Origin: Camellia lanceoleosa
Taxonomy: Eukaryota; Streptophyta; Magnoliopsida; Ericales; Theaceae
Length of the DNA stretch: 64,000 nt
NCBI GenBank assembly: GCA_025200525.1
Contig: CM045761.1
Span: 75,297,551-75,361,550, forward strand
Direction of reading: 5' to 3'
How positions within the stretch are numbered: the stretch's first letter is position 1; each line of letters starts with the position of its first letter. The notes beneath the pieces were generated by a model. It saw only the letters and a list, made by a program, of their open reading frames with translations, had not been told where the DNA came from and searched no databases. Both the position numbers and the translations under genes were made by a program. Positions 11,620 through 22,158 of the stretch are shown piece after piece.

Positions 11620-11935
11620 GGGAAATTACACTTGCCTCCCTGAACTTTGAAGAAAAATACAATCATTTCTATTCTTTTGACATAATGACAAACGGTTGAA
11701 AATAATACAGATAATGGGCAAATACTCAAATCAACGAAGATAGATATTAATTATCGTAGAAAAAAAAATGACAACACTATTTTTTTATTTTTTTATATGC
11801 CTAACGAATTATTGATGAAAAATTACCTAACAATTATGTGAATTAAAACATCAAGGGAGACCAATGTAATTACGTCAAAAAGGTGGGGTTAACTCTATTT
11901 TCTCTAAACCTAAGGGGAGGGTAGTGTAATTTATC
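11620..11935. mobile_element. Mutator-like MITE with 9-bp target duplication
   Basis: The 316-bp element begins GGGAAATTACACTTGCCTCC and ends with the complement of GATAAATTACACTACCCTCC, giving imperfect inverted repeats of about 20 bp. The 9-bp word CTTTTTTAA occurs directly on both sides (11611-11619 and 11936-11944). A 9-bp duplication fits Mutator-type insertion. It has no coding capacity. Confidence 0.75.
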
Positions 11936-11944
11936 CTTTTTTAA

Positions 11945-12116
11945 TTCCTTGTTGGGTTAGACTTCTTTCAAGGTCAAATATGACCTTAAGAGAACTATGC
12001 AGGCCTGTAGGGCCGTGACCATTCTTGTTTCAATGATTTGAGATGAAAAAAATTAAGTTGCAAAAATTTTATGGGCACTCAGGCCATAAGTCCAATTTCA
12101 AAACTAATGAATCCTT

Positions 12117-12151
<35 letters not shown>

Positions 12152-12309
12152 TAAAAATAGTAATTTGTAAATATAGTAATTCATTAATTTGGCAACCGGC
12201 TACACGACAATAGGGTAAAAATAGGGGAAAAATCATTCAAAATAGTAATTTGTCCCTCTCATGAAACAATTTCATTAATCATGTTCTTATTATAAAAAAA
12301 GATCGATCC
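11945..12309. other. AT-rich spacer with poly-A run
   Basis: An uninterrupted run of 28 A residues lies at 12122-12149. It could be a slipped microsatellite or the tail of a decayed retroposon, but I recognise no SINE or LINE body in front of it. No gene is supported. Confidence 0.6.
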
Positions 12310-12314
12310 TTAGA

Positions 12315-12560
12315 TATAAGGTCCTGGTGTCCCAAATCGGGAATAGACGGGAGTTCTTGGGCAATAAAAGTAAAAACTTAGACTCTTATATAGCATCAAG
12401 GCATTTTCCCAAGTGGTGAAATCCCTAGCAGAACTCCTTAGTTAAGTGTGCTTAGGTTGGAGTAGTTCTGGGATGTGTGAACCACTAGAAAGAACAAATC
12501 CGTGTAGGCGTGGCCTAAAGCAGACAATATCGATGCAATGTGAAGGGTTGGGCCATTACA
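12315..12560 (+). repeat. Cassandra 5' LTR
   Basis: The 246-bp repeat carries the 5S-like part around 12429-12495 and ends GGCCATTACA just before the tRNA-Met primer site. It differs from the 3' LTR at many positions, including inside the 5S-like part, so the insertion is not recent. Confidence 0.92.
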
Positions 12561-12683
12561 AATGGTATCAGAGATGACTCTCCGAAGTACCGACTGTAGG
12601 CCCTGGCGTCTCTTGGTGCATGTGGCCGGCCTTGTGAGTTGGCAAGCTACTACACGGGGATGTACAGCCTTAAGGGGGTTGAT

Positions 12684-12930
12684 TGTAAGGTCCCGGTGTC
12701 CCACATCGGGAAAGGAGGGAGAGTTCTTGGGCTATAAAAGTAAAAACCTAGACTCTTATGTAGCATCAAGGCCTATTCCCAAGTCGTGAAATCCTTAGCA
12801 GAACTCCTTAGTTAAGCATGCTTAGGCTGGAGCAGTTTTGGGATGGGTGACCCATTGGGAAGAAAAAATCTGTGCGGGCGTGACCCAAAGCGGACAATAT
12901 CGATGACTTGTGAAAGGTTGGGGCATTACA
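12684..12930 (+). repeat. Cassandra 3' LTR
   Basis: The 247-bp repeat starts TGTAAGG and ends GGGCATTACA. It keeps the better 5S-like copy of the two. Its first bases (GGTCCCGGTGTCCCACATCG) are typical of Cassandra LTR starts. Confidence 0.92.
12799..12862 (+). promoter_or_regulatory. 5S rRNA-derived internal promoter block in Cassandra LTR
   Basis: The sequence CAGAACTCC followed by AGTTAAGCATGCTTAGG and GGGATGGGTGACC matches the middle and 3' part of plant 5S rRNA, including the A-box and C-box of its RNA polymerase III promoter. Several bases differ from functional 5S rRNA, and the 5' part of the rRNA is missing. This is therefore a promoter relic in an LTR, not a 5S gene. Confidence 0.88.
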
Positions 12931-12935
12931 TTAGA

Positions 12936-13466
12936 TCTAATGTCATATCCTCTCATATAAATGGACTTATCACCAATAAATCCTTATTTTATTGCGTTTG
13001 TCTCGAAAAAAGTAGATGGTTTATTTTAAAGAACACACTTGCCTTCCATTTTTTTGGAGACAGATGTCATAAAATGAAAAATTACGATTATCTGATGGAC
13101 CTAATGTTTTTTAATAGATGACATCATGGTTGTCAAGTTGCGAATCGAATCTTGAATCGTATTTCTAACAAATTGAATCATGAATCGAATCGAATCGTGA
13201 TTCACAATACTATATATATTTTTATAACAAATATATATACATATTTATATACATATAAAATCACAAATATAGTGCTTAAAATGAAAAAAATAACAGTCTA
13301 ATATAAATTTCATGCATCATTGTTTCATTGATTTAAGAGGAAGCTCCAAAAGTTTATAGATCAAAGTTCAAACTTCAAAAACTAGCTTTCGACAATATTC
13401 AAAATCCAAAATGACATCATTAGGCATAGTGGCATACAACGCCATAGACTATTGAACTTCTAATTT
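12936..13466. other. spacer without gene
   Basis: The stretch is AT-rich, with degenerate GAATCGAATC repeats around 13138-13205 and a TATATA-rich segment after it. I see no element ends or coding frame that I would support. Confidence 0.5.
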
Positions 13467-13784
13467 CTAAATATCAGTCCTATCATCATCATCATCATCA
13501 TCATCCAGAACATCGATAAATTCATCATCTTCACTTCCAACATCTACTTGCTCAATATTTTCTATCTCTTCTTCTTCATCAACATCATCATCATCAACTT
13601 CAACCACTTGTTTCCCTTTACTTGTCTTATTGAGATTTCTAGGCCGTACAAATAAGAGTAAGAAGTTTCGTGTTGTCATTTTGAACATACAGGCAGTAGT
13701 AGACCCATGAACTTTGAATGCATAAAAGTATATTACCTCTCTTCCTCTTTTTGCTACTCGATCCCACTTGAAAACATTCATCAA
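13467..13784 (-). pseudogene. acidic C-terminal-like reading frame, unidentified
   Basis: A 105-codon minus-strand frame has a mixed first half, then a short basic run (KTSKGK), then a long Asp/Glu-rich tail encoded partly by a GAT/ATC trinucleotide repeat at about 13480-13505. Such acidic tails end many plant hAT-type transposases and nuclear proteins, but no diagnostic residue is visible. It may be an exon remnant or a chance frame over a microsatellite. Function unknown. Confidence 0.2.
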
Positions 13785-13954
13785 TATCTAGACATGCAGT
13801 GTCCTCAAGTAGGGCAGGATCTTCTTTTTCAATTATCTACTTATCATCGAGTTCTGTTGGAAATTGGACTGGGTATTAGACCCGGATTTGGGTGCCTATA
13901 TGGCATGACCCATGACCCATTCTGAAAAATCTAGAAATCCCCTAGATATTGATT

Positions 13955-14800
13955 TGTGATGATGTATCAATTTTAAGTAGTAAATAACAATCCCAATCAA
14001 TCAATCAATTAAGACAAATCGACACAATGATTTTACGTAGAAAAACCACAATTGGAGCGTCTCCAATTGTGATAAAAAAATCACGGGCAAAAGTCACAAA
14101 ACAACCCACTAAGAAGGCATAAAGAAATTACAAAAGTATACTCTCAATTACCTAGCGAATCCACACCCAAATCGAACTAACCCCTATGTGACTCTTCCAA
14201 CCTCGTCGTCACCTTGGAATTGTCTTGCCCAATGTTGAATCCACAACATCGATGTCGAATCCATGATGATGAGCCACTCTGAAATTCACCAAAGCTTCAA
14301 GCCGGAATTCCACAGAATCCACCGAAGAACAATACTCTCTTTTGTATTAAACGAAACAAACAATCCTTTGATGTATACTTTTCAAACCAGATTTAAACTC
14401 AAACAAACATCAAAGAAACTAGCAAAGAAGCTCCAGATATAAACCCTAATATCCAAGAAGAAGATCTGGAAGCCGTAACCCTAAAATCTGACTGAACTGC
14501 AAATTTATAGAAAACAGAACCACGATCTCCGCTCGGGCACAAGAATGGCTGCTCGAGCGGACTGACGCTCGAGCGCAGGAAGTTCCACTTGAGCGCAAAA
14601 ACACAACTTCCAGCTTGATCGCCGACATAGTCAACGAAGTGGCAAACATGAAAGAATTAACTTCTGAAACAACTCTGCAAAGCACAATTCAGGTTGGATT
14701 CACGTTTAAAAACTCATAGCCTCATTGAAATAAAAGTTGAACAAAATTACAACTAAAAGGAGTTTTGTCAAACGGGATTGCCAAGAATAAAAACCTAACA
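13955..14800 (-). repeat. Ty1/copia-like LTR, probably solo or truncated
   Basis: On the minus strand the block starts TGTTAGGTTTTTATTC at 14800, has a TATA-like CTATAAATTTG around 14498-14510, includes TTTTTCTACGTAAAATCATTG near the end and stops at ATCATCACA (13955). These features are typical of plant copia LTRs. The 5-bp flanks do not match, so I cannot prove a solo LTR. A cluster of four GCTCGAGCG-like words lies at 14525-14605. A 12-bp palindrome pair (CACAATTGGAG and CTCCAATTGTG) lies near 14050-14070. Confidence 0.45.
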
Positions 14801-14814
14801 ATCTAATAAACCTC

Positions 14815-15135
14815 TCAAAAGGGTACCTTACCAAGACTACCTAATATACCTCTCACACCTAACACCAAGAAGTGAAAGGAGGATCAAGCGGTACAACGGT
14901 AGTCCAGATCCGAGGGTTGTGTTCCCATCATGGTAGATTCCATGACCGGTCATCCTTTTGCCAAGCTTTTTAGGCAAGCCTCTGGCAAACCGTCCAGGAA
15001 TAGCAGATGGCAAACACAGTGACTTAGGCGCACCAATGCAAATGCAATGCAAAGAAACATATAAGTGTAGATAAAATTTCACATCATGAAGTTCGAGTCA
15101 AGTTCTCTAATTTTCCCAGCAGAGTCACCAGAAAC
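14815..15135 (-). mobile_element. element F: truncated leader and primer site next to a shared LTR
   Basis: Read on the minus strand, the primer site TGGTGACTCTGCTGGGAA (15113-15130) follows the LTR end at 15136 by five bases. It resembles the tRNA-Arg-type site of D and B with one changed base. The leader that follows matches D's leader (58140-58440) up to about 14815 and then stops abruptly next to the copia-like LTR. No gag remains. It is therefore the 5' stub of an element whose 5' LTR is also the 3' LTR of E. Confidence 0.8.
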
Positions 15136-17682
15136 TGTAGCTCGACTTTTCGTCTCCTCTTTCGGAAGTAGAATAAGCCTTAGAGTATCGGACTCCCGCG
15201 GTTCTGAATCTGATCTCATAAGTGCAATGTGAAATAGTTAATCACCAAAGAGTCCAAATTCGGCAAATCGTTTGGAAAATCGATTTTGAATCAAATTGCC
15301 AAAAATGGATTGCTTTGCCAGATAGATACAAGACAAATAGATGCAAACATGGAGAATGCTAAATATAAGCAAGTAAATAAAAGGGAGAAAGACACAGGGT
15401 TGGAAAACATATACATTATTACAACATTGCGCCCTCACGAAGAAGAGTCCGAATGAACTAACTAGCTAACTAATTAAAGTTAAACTAATTAATTAACTAT
15501 TACAAAACAAAATGAATAAATAGCTAAACTACTTAACTAATTATTACAAACTGAATTAATTAACTAATCTAGCAAATTAAAATAATTACGACATGATACA
15601 AATTAGCTATTCTAACTAATTAATTACAAAGCCACTATTTTAATCACAACATTAATATAGACAACACGGATCCCGAGGATCGAAGGAGGGCTCATGCATG
15701 AATGCGGTTTCCACCTGAGAAAAGCATTGTTTCTGCTGCTGCATGTCTCTATTGCACAATAGAACACTTGCATTGATTTCCATCTCCAAACCAACTCTAT
15801 TCTGCTTCAAGAGAACACTGCTTGACTTTGCAATCGTCGGCTAACAAAGGGCCTCATCATCATCGATGATGGCTTGTCGCATCGATGATAGAACCTCCCT
15901 ACTGCAACAAAGAGCAAATAGAGCGGAGACAGTGTATTCTCGAGGGTTTGTTTGCACAATTTACCCTTCCTTATCATGAACAGATCAAAGGAGTAGTACG
16001 CTTGGTTCACAAACCATCAATCTATGCAATTTCATTACATGATGGCCTATGAACCAAAGTGTGCAAGTTCAATAAATACAACAAAATAAGACTCTCAAAA
16101 CCACCGTCCTATCATGAATGATCAAGGGAAGTAGTCAACAATGAATCTTGAACTGTTTTCATCACTAATGAGTATGAAACGACTCAAGACTCAAGGGTTC
16201 AATTAACGTTCGATTGAACCCAAACGAGTTATTATCTTGCACCCTTTTTTAGCCTCAATTTTATTACTCCATTTTAGATTACCATCCATTGTTTAATCAA
16301 TTAAGTCCAAAGGGTGAATTTAAGTCCTCTAATGGAAAGAGGGATCAACCAAGAGTTGTTTTAGGCATGAAAGAGACATCATACAGTTGGTAATGAACCC
16401 CCAAAAGGGATTAAACCATTAAGCATGACATCTCAATCTCATGCTTAAACACACAAGTAGTTTGAAACCACTTTCAAAGCAAAACAAAAGTCAAGAAAGG
16501 AGGGAGGTTGTAGAAGTGATTAAGAGTGATTACAAGTATGGAAAGCCATAAATAAATTCAATCAACTCAAATAAGGTGGTGTTTAATGCCTAAAAGACCA
16601 AACTCATGAGGACAATTACACTACAAGCATACAAAACAAAGCTTAAATGCAACAAATACTTAAAAACAGTCCTAAAACAATCTAAAAACAATCCTAAAAC
16701 ATGCTTGAATTAAGACAAAAATAGTTAGATTAATAAGCTAAAACATGAATCATGCTAGACTAGTAAGCAAAACACAAGGAGGGGAGGCTAACCCCTCCAA
16801 TTTTGGACTTCAAAACATGTTTATAGCCACTAAAATAACTCTGAAAATCAGTATTTAAAAGCTCAAAAAAGATAGTACAAAGGTGGGAAACACAAGGGTA
16901 AAGACCTTGAAAGCAAGGTGTAAAGAAGGGTGAGCCACCCCTCAACCTTTGTTGGCCTTAAAATCCAAGTTTCAGCTCAAAAATATAGAGTTTTTATGGC
17001 CCAAAAACAATTGGAAAATAGTAAGGAAAAGAGTAGATACAGCAAGTAAAGAGGCAAAGCTGTATACCTCTTTAAGAGGAAATTAATTCCAAGCAATAAA
17101 TCAAGGCAAACACACCGTTAAGAGCTCAAACAAGGCTCAAAGATACCTCAGCTCAAAGATGGAGAAGTTTGGTTAAGAGTGTATAGGCAAAAGTGAAGGA
17201 TATGTAAGCAAGGGTTAAGAAATTTGCAAGAGAAAAAGAGAGAGAAAGAGAATTGTAGAGAGCGGAAAAATTTTGCTCCAAAATTTTTCTGACCTCCAAA
17301 TATGAGAGGGAGGTCTCTTATATATAGAAAACATGAATTTCTCTCATAAACATCCAACCATACACGTGGGAGTAGATGCAAGCATATGTGCAAACAGCTA
17401 GCACAGCTGTCACAAAATATTTGCAAAAGACATTGGTGGCCAGCAACCAAGAGTGATGGCCGGCAGCCCAAAGAGGTGGCCGGCAGGCCACCAGAGGTTG
17501 CAAGCTTGAAGATCTCTATGTTTGGTCCAAAAATAAGGCAACAAGTGTGTAAAGTTTGAAAGGCTCAAAGCTATGGCACTCCACTGAGGACTTCGAGCAC
17601 TTCACTAGCATATAGACTCATCATTGGATGTGCAAGCGATAACGTCCAAGTCATAAAGGCCGTGAAAAATGGGTTGTCTACA
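15136..17682 (-). repeat. LTR shared by element E (3') and element F (5')
   Basis: On the minus strand the LTR begins TGTAGACAACCC at 17682 and ends CGAGCTACA at 15136. A polypurine tract lies directly upstream (17683-17698) and a primer site directly downstream (15113-15130), so the same LTR has retroelement interior on both sides. A TATA-like TATATATA lies at 17319-17326. A group of GGCCGGCAG-like words lies at about 17447-17490. At 2.5 kb it is shorter than the 3.7-kb LTRs of D and of B's 5' end. It is non-coding; short frames in it are chance. Confidence 0.85.
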
Positions 17683-17698
17683 GTTGCCCCTCTTTGAC
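17683..17698 (-). promoter_or_regulatory. polypurine tract of element E
   Basis: The minus strand reads GTCAAAGAGGGGCAAC immediately before the LTR start. The identical tract occurs in D (41921-41936), and B has the same tract on the plus strand at 37375-37390. About 100 bp upstream of it is also conserved in all three elements. Confidence 0.88.
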
Positions 17699-18059
17699 AG
17701 AACTAAAAGTCATGAAATGACGTGAGTGAATGTCAAAGCCCAAAGACGACCCATTTTGACAAGGCTGTAAGACTTGGACAAATAATCGAGTCAGAAATAA
17801 AATGGTTGTGCCCGTAGGCTACATACATATCCTTTTGCAATGAATCAAACCAGCGTAGTTCTGGGGCAAAATGCAAAATGACTTTGAAAGCTGTACTCAC
17901 ATGCTTCGCGAAGCCGGCTATTTTGAAAACTCATGATTATGCAAGATGGTGCAATAATCAATAACAGATGCAATAAGCACGAACAAGATAATCTACATAT
18001 GAATGAGCAGCTTCAAGCTTAAAACCGACACATGTTCCATGTAAAAAACACACTCTGAC

Positions 18060-18395
18060 CACGCCAAAACAAGAGACGAGGAAAGAAAACACCGCCCACG
18101 GTTGCGCCTCACGCATCCTGAGAAACTGAGAAACAAAAACCGCTCAGGGTCATGTTTCACACGTCTTGAGAACTAGAGGAACGAAAATCGCTCGGGATCA
18201 TGTTTCACACATGCCAAGAAACAAGAAAAACTGCTCCGGCTCGCACTTCACACACCATAAAAAATAAGAAAAACTGCTCGGGCTTGTGCTTCACGCGTCC
18301 TAAGATAAAACACACCCAGAGCTGAGCATCACGTGTCCTGAGATACAAGAGAAATCGCTCGGGCTCGCACTTCATGCATCCAGAGATAAAATAGA
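18060..18395. repeat. tandem array in E, about 50-bp units
   Basis: About seven degenerate copies share GCTCGGG-CTCG-CTTCAC-CGTCCTGAGA with variable spacers rich in A. It occupies the same place in E as the arrays at 42484-43470 in D and 34926-35497 in B, but its monomer shows no similarity to theirs by eye. Confidence 0.75.
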
Positions 18396-19003
18396 GAGGT
18401 GTGCAATAGATGCACAAAAGTGAACAAATGCGATAGATGCACAAAAGGAACGTGTGCGATAGATCCACAAAGTGAACAAGTCAATTCAGTGACAACGCAT
18501 ATTCTACGCAAGATGGGTAACTGACGTATGATGTTAATTGAAGTCATATTCTATGCAAAATTGATAGCGTGTTCTACGCACAAATCATAAATGATATAAG
18601 GCACGCATGCATCATACATATGTATGAAAGTGCATACTCTATGCAATGGAACAAGACGACTAAAACCAATATTCGATGATGACCTCTGATTTAACTCTCG
18701 GAGATGTTGCAACATGTTTGCAAAGGATACACCTCGTTCATGTTGGCAAGTGAGGAACATCATGTGCCAAAACACAGTTTTGAGCTCCCTTAGAAACAAT
18801 CTGGACCCAACAGTAAACTTTCCCTACACTTCTTGGGAAACAAAGACACAAAACAGCATTAGGACTCAGCTGAAGGCCACCGACCACTCATCGGCCACAA
18901 AGGGAGAGCGCCGGCCACCTGCCAGCCATTAAAGCACCTTGTCGGCCACCTGCCCGCCACCCGTGGCAGATTCGCGGCATTTTTGACTTTTCACCCGTGG
19001 GCC

Positions 19004-19013
19004 TTTAAATATA
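19004..19013 (+). promoter_or_regulatory. putative TATA box of E's antisense PMD gene
   Basis: TTTAAATATAC lies about 360 bp upstream of the expected start codon and just ahead of a pyrimidine-rich leader. D has CTTTAAAAAC at the same place, near 44208, and B has a TATAAAAT-like box at 34472-34485 on its minus strand. Confidence 0.5.
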
Positions 19014-19372
19014 CATCACAACACTTCATTTCTACACAACCCTAGGTTTGAAATTGCTCTCTCTCTCTCTAGACACTTTGTCTCTTTAGATTCATGTTTT
19101 ATACACGTTTTCCAACGCCCCACGCACACTTTTTTCGCAAAACCCTCTTAGTTCTCTTCATTTTGAACCAATTGGATTTTGATTTCATCACTTTTTCTTA
19201 AATTTTCACCACTTCAAGCTTGTTCCCCTCGAGTTTCTCTCGAGTTTCGTCAACTTTCTCGGGCTTCAACTTTTTCTTCCATTTTCTCTCTCCTAAGGTT
19301 GACTTTTTCCAAGTTTGCCCTCTTTTCTTCATTTTTCCATCACTTTTCACCTATTTTTCACCCATTTCCTAG

Positions 19373-22114
19373 ATAGCAGATGAGATTCCACACAACGGAG
19401 CTCCTCTAGAGGTTCTGCCTACATTTTCACCCGTTCCCGAGGTAGAGGAGCGGGTAGTGGTCGAGGCTGGCGAGGCATCTCAGGGCATTGAGGCCGACCT
19501 CGAGGCTGAGTTTGAGCCCGAGTTTAAGCCAGAGCCATTACCATTGAGAGTGCAGCATTTTGATCCGATGAGATATCATCCCTGCACACACATCTTGCCA
19601 CCTGGAGGCATTAGGCGCTTCAGGAACTTTGCTCGCAGCGTACTAGAAGACCTCCTGATGAGGGATCCGGCCTCCCACCTTTCATCCAACACTACTGAGG
19701 TATGAACTATGTTTTCATGCATTCCTACCTTTCTTTAATTACATTTCTTGCACTGCACTGCCTTTCATTTGATTCTACTTTTTCATCACTACCTGATCTA
19801 ATTCATTTGTTCTTTGCCACAGGGAGAGTCCCGTGCTTATAGGGGGTACGAAGCTACGACAGCAAGGAATTGGTATGACGAGCTCCCTGCTAGAGTCCAT
19901 GACATTGTTGATGAGACCGGCTTCAGCCTTTTCTACTCTGGCCTAACACGGGTCATTGCGAGTCGTCCTCCTTTAGGAGCGCTTGTGGAGAGATGGTAGG
20001 ACACCACGAACTCCTTCCACTTATCTACTACCAGGGAGATGACGATGACTCCCTACGACTTTGCCATGATCATAGGCTTAGGAGTAGGGGGTGATCTGAT
20101 CCCCTTTCACACCGATATGGGGGAGTGGGAAGTGGCCTAGATCAACTTGTTGGAAGCACGCCAACCCTTGTACCAGCCAGCTATGGTCAGATACAATTAG
20201 TTTGTCGAGTAGTTTTGAGGGAGTGAGCCTGAGACGTTAGAGGAGATGGAGCAGTATGCCCGAGGCTTCCTGATGTTTGTCCTCGGTACCACCTTGTTTT
20301 TGAACAGGTAGAACATCGTGGGCTTATATCTGTTGAGTGCCTTGGTGACCTTTCCCCGGGTACACTTCTACGACTAGAGCGGAGCTGGCCTCGCCACCCT
20401 GTACGGCTACAGCTGAGGGGAGAGCGGATCAGAGGCTACTGGCGAGCCTGGGAGGTATGCATTTTGGTTTCCCCCCTTTGCACTTTACATTTTCTGTTTT
20501 ACATTTTCTGCTTTATATCTATTCAACACTTGTGCGTTCTGCTTTGCACTTTCTACATCTGTTCATATCCTGTGCTTTCTGCTTTGCACTTTCTATATCT
20601 ATTCGTGCTCTGTTGATCACACATCACTGCACTTTCCTTGCAGCTATGGTTTTATGCATATTTTCTAGCCCTCGCCCCAGAGCCCATGGAGGAGCTTCCC
20701 CCGATGGTTCCCTACTCGAGGCGATATGATGGCCTATGCTAGTGATGGAGTCGCAAGTCGTTCGCTTTCTTCCGCTACTACTTTAATATTGTGGCCGCCC
20801 GCGAGGTAACCCGAAATGTAGTCATTTCTTCTTTACAACTATTCTAATTCACATTTTAGCAGCTGATGGCAACTAACAATTTGTACACTCTCTGTTTGCA
20901 GATCATGTAGCAGCCCTAGGCCATGATGCTAGCCGGGGTAAGGGACCAGTACACAGGTGCGTGGGCCACATCACGCTTTCAAATCCTACTGGAGGGACCA
21001 GTCTGCCGGACCTAGTTCTTGAGCAAGAGATTCGTTCACCAGACCATGGGCTTGCTAGATCTGGTTGTTCCGATGCCACCCCCGGAGTCTATGAGGTCAG
21101 CAAACAGCCTATCCGTTGATGTAGTTAGTCAGTTCATTTTGGGCTTGGACTCTGATTTCTTTAGAGGTGAGGCTGACTATGTGACCTTTATTCACACCTA
21201 CCCCATGCCACCTCTGACAGGCGCTCATGGAGGCGAGGGAGCGAGGGCTCCTGCGGCATGTGAGGTGGTTCAAGTGACTAGGGCCCATGCTAGAGGGGCT
21301 CTCCCTGTGGAGCAGACTATCTGCTGGCCAGAGCTTTCCACTGCTATCACATCTTAGAGGCTGACCAGGACTGCTTATCAAATCGCGATTAAGCCTGTAG
21401 AGGCTGGGCTCAAGCTTGTCAAAGTTCGAGGCTCGACACAGGTATGGACCACACTTTACCATTTGTACCCCACATTTCATTTCAGATACGTTTATTATAG
21501 ACATTGATCATCTAAATGCATTTGCAGGCATCCATAGAATACACAAGGAGCTGTCTCGAGTTGGTGGCCTCCTTGATGGGCATGGTGCAGAGGAGGGAGA
21601 CGCTGCTTGGTCTTCATGGTATCCAAGTAATTTTCTTCAGTTTGCGCTTCATGCTATCATCTTTCCACTGATACACTGGCATTTCAACTATGGTCTTTCC
21701 CAAACTGCACTGATACACTGCATTGGCACATTGCATTCACAAACTGTACTCATACTGTATCTGATTTATGTATACCACTTATTCTGCATACTATGCTTGT
21801 ATCTGATACACACACTGTAACTGATATGTTGACAACTATTTTTTTTTAGATTCCATCTGCACCAACGGTAGCAATAACACTAGCACTGGCAGTACCTTGT
21901 CCAGTAACAAGGAGTAGAGGCAGAGATAGGGGCACCCGAGACCAGAGTAGTCATTCAGAGCCCATCTTAAGCGATGATGATGCTGAGACTAGTGACTCGA
22001 AGGTGGCAGCGAGTTGGCATTATGATTTATCCGAGAGCGGAGACAATAATACTAGTTGGGGCTCTGAGAGCAGAAGGGTTGTCGAGGCGGGCTCTGAGGC
22101 AGAGAGCAGAGATG
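19373..22114 (+). pseudogene. PMD (plant mobile domain) gene of element E, split by element D
   Basis: Six exons can be traced with GT/AG borders: 19373-19699, 19823-20455, 20644-20805, 20902-21441, 21528-21626, and 21850 onward. The last is cut at 22114 by D and resumes at 62184. Exon 2 carries the PMD core, including an ERWW-D-TNSFH block, MTMTPYDFAM and the ARGFLMF-GTTLF segment. PMD proteins are plant-specific and linked to gene silencing, and many copies travel in transposons. The gene lies antisense to E. The start codon is ATA where D has ATG. Several in-frame TAG codons replace tryptophan or glutamine codons, so it is dead. The older label aminotransferase-like is not supported by any catalytic residue. 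Confidence 0.88.
22110..22114. repeat. left target-site duplication of element D (AGATG)
   Basis: AGATG stands immediately left of D's LTR terminus (TGTAGACTCG at 22115). The same five bases stand immediately right of D's other terminus at 62179-62183. Confidence 0.93.
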
Positions 22115-22158
22115 TGTAGACTCGACTTTCTTCGTGTGCCCCCTTTCGGAGAGGTGTG
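22115..22158 (-). repeat. terminal 44 bp of D's 3' LTR, cut off by element B
   Basis: The plus-strand sequence TGTAGACTCGACTTTC followed by CCCCCTTTCGGAGAGG matches the end of D's 5' LTR at 58467-58510. It is continuous in homology with 38204 onward once B is removed. The last five bases, GTGTG, are B's left target duplication. Confidence 0.9.

Larger units (their letters stand above)
12315..12930 (+). mobile_element. complete Cassandra TRIM retrotransposon
   Basis: Two similar direct repeats, 12315-12560 and 12684-12930, flank an internal region of only 123 bp. The internal region starts with TGGTATCAGAG at 12563, the standard initiator-tRNA-Met primer site, and ends with the polypurine-like AAGGGGG at 12672-12678. 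Each LTR contains a degenerate stretch of 5S rRNA sequence, the defining trait of Cassandra. The 5-bp target duplication TTAGA is perfect (12310-12314 and 12931-12935). It encodes no protein and must be moved in trans. The first LTR begins TATAAGG where the second has TGTAAGG, so one end base has mutated. Retention of the target duplication shows an undisturbed insertion. Confidence 0.95.
17699..19372 (-). other. E 3' non-coding region with a tandem array and the antisense-gene promoter
   Basis: The part next to the polypurine tract is conserved with B and D. A degenerate array of about seven units of roughly 50 bp, with a common GCTCGGGCTCGCACTTCAC-like core, lies at about 18060-18395. From 18875 to 18960 there is a cluster of CCGGCCACC-like words. 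A TATA-like TTTAAATATAC at 19004-19013 and a CTCTCTCTCT stretch near 19058 precede the plus-strand PMD gene and probably form its promoter and 5' leader. Confidence 0.7.

Noticed and set aside
12799..12862. A 5S rRNA gene
   Set aside because: The 5' part is missing and many bases differ; the repeat lies in both LTRs of a Cassandra element.
19823..20455. Aminotransferase function for the PMD exon
   Set aside because: The name aminotransferase-like is historical; no pyridoxal-phosphate-binding lysine motif or other catalytic feature is visible.
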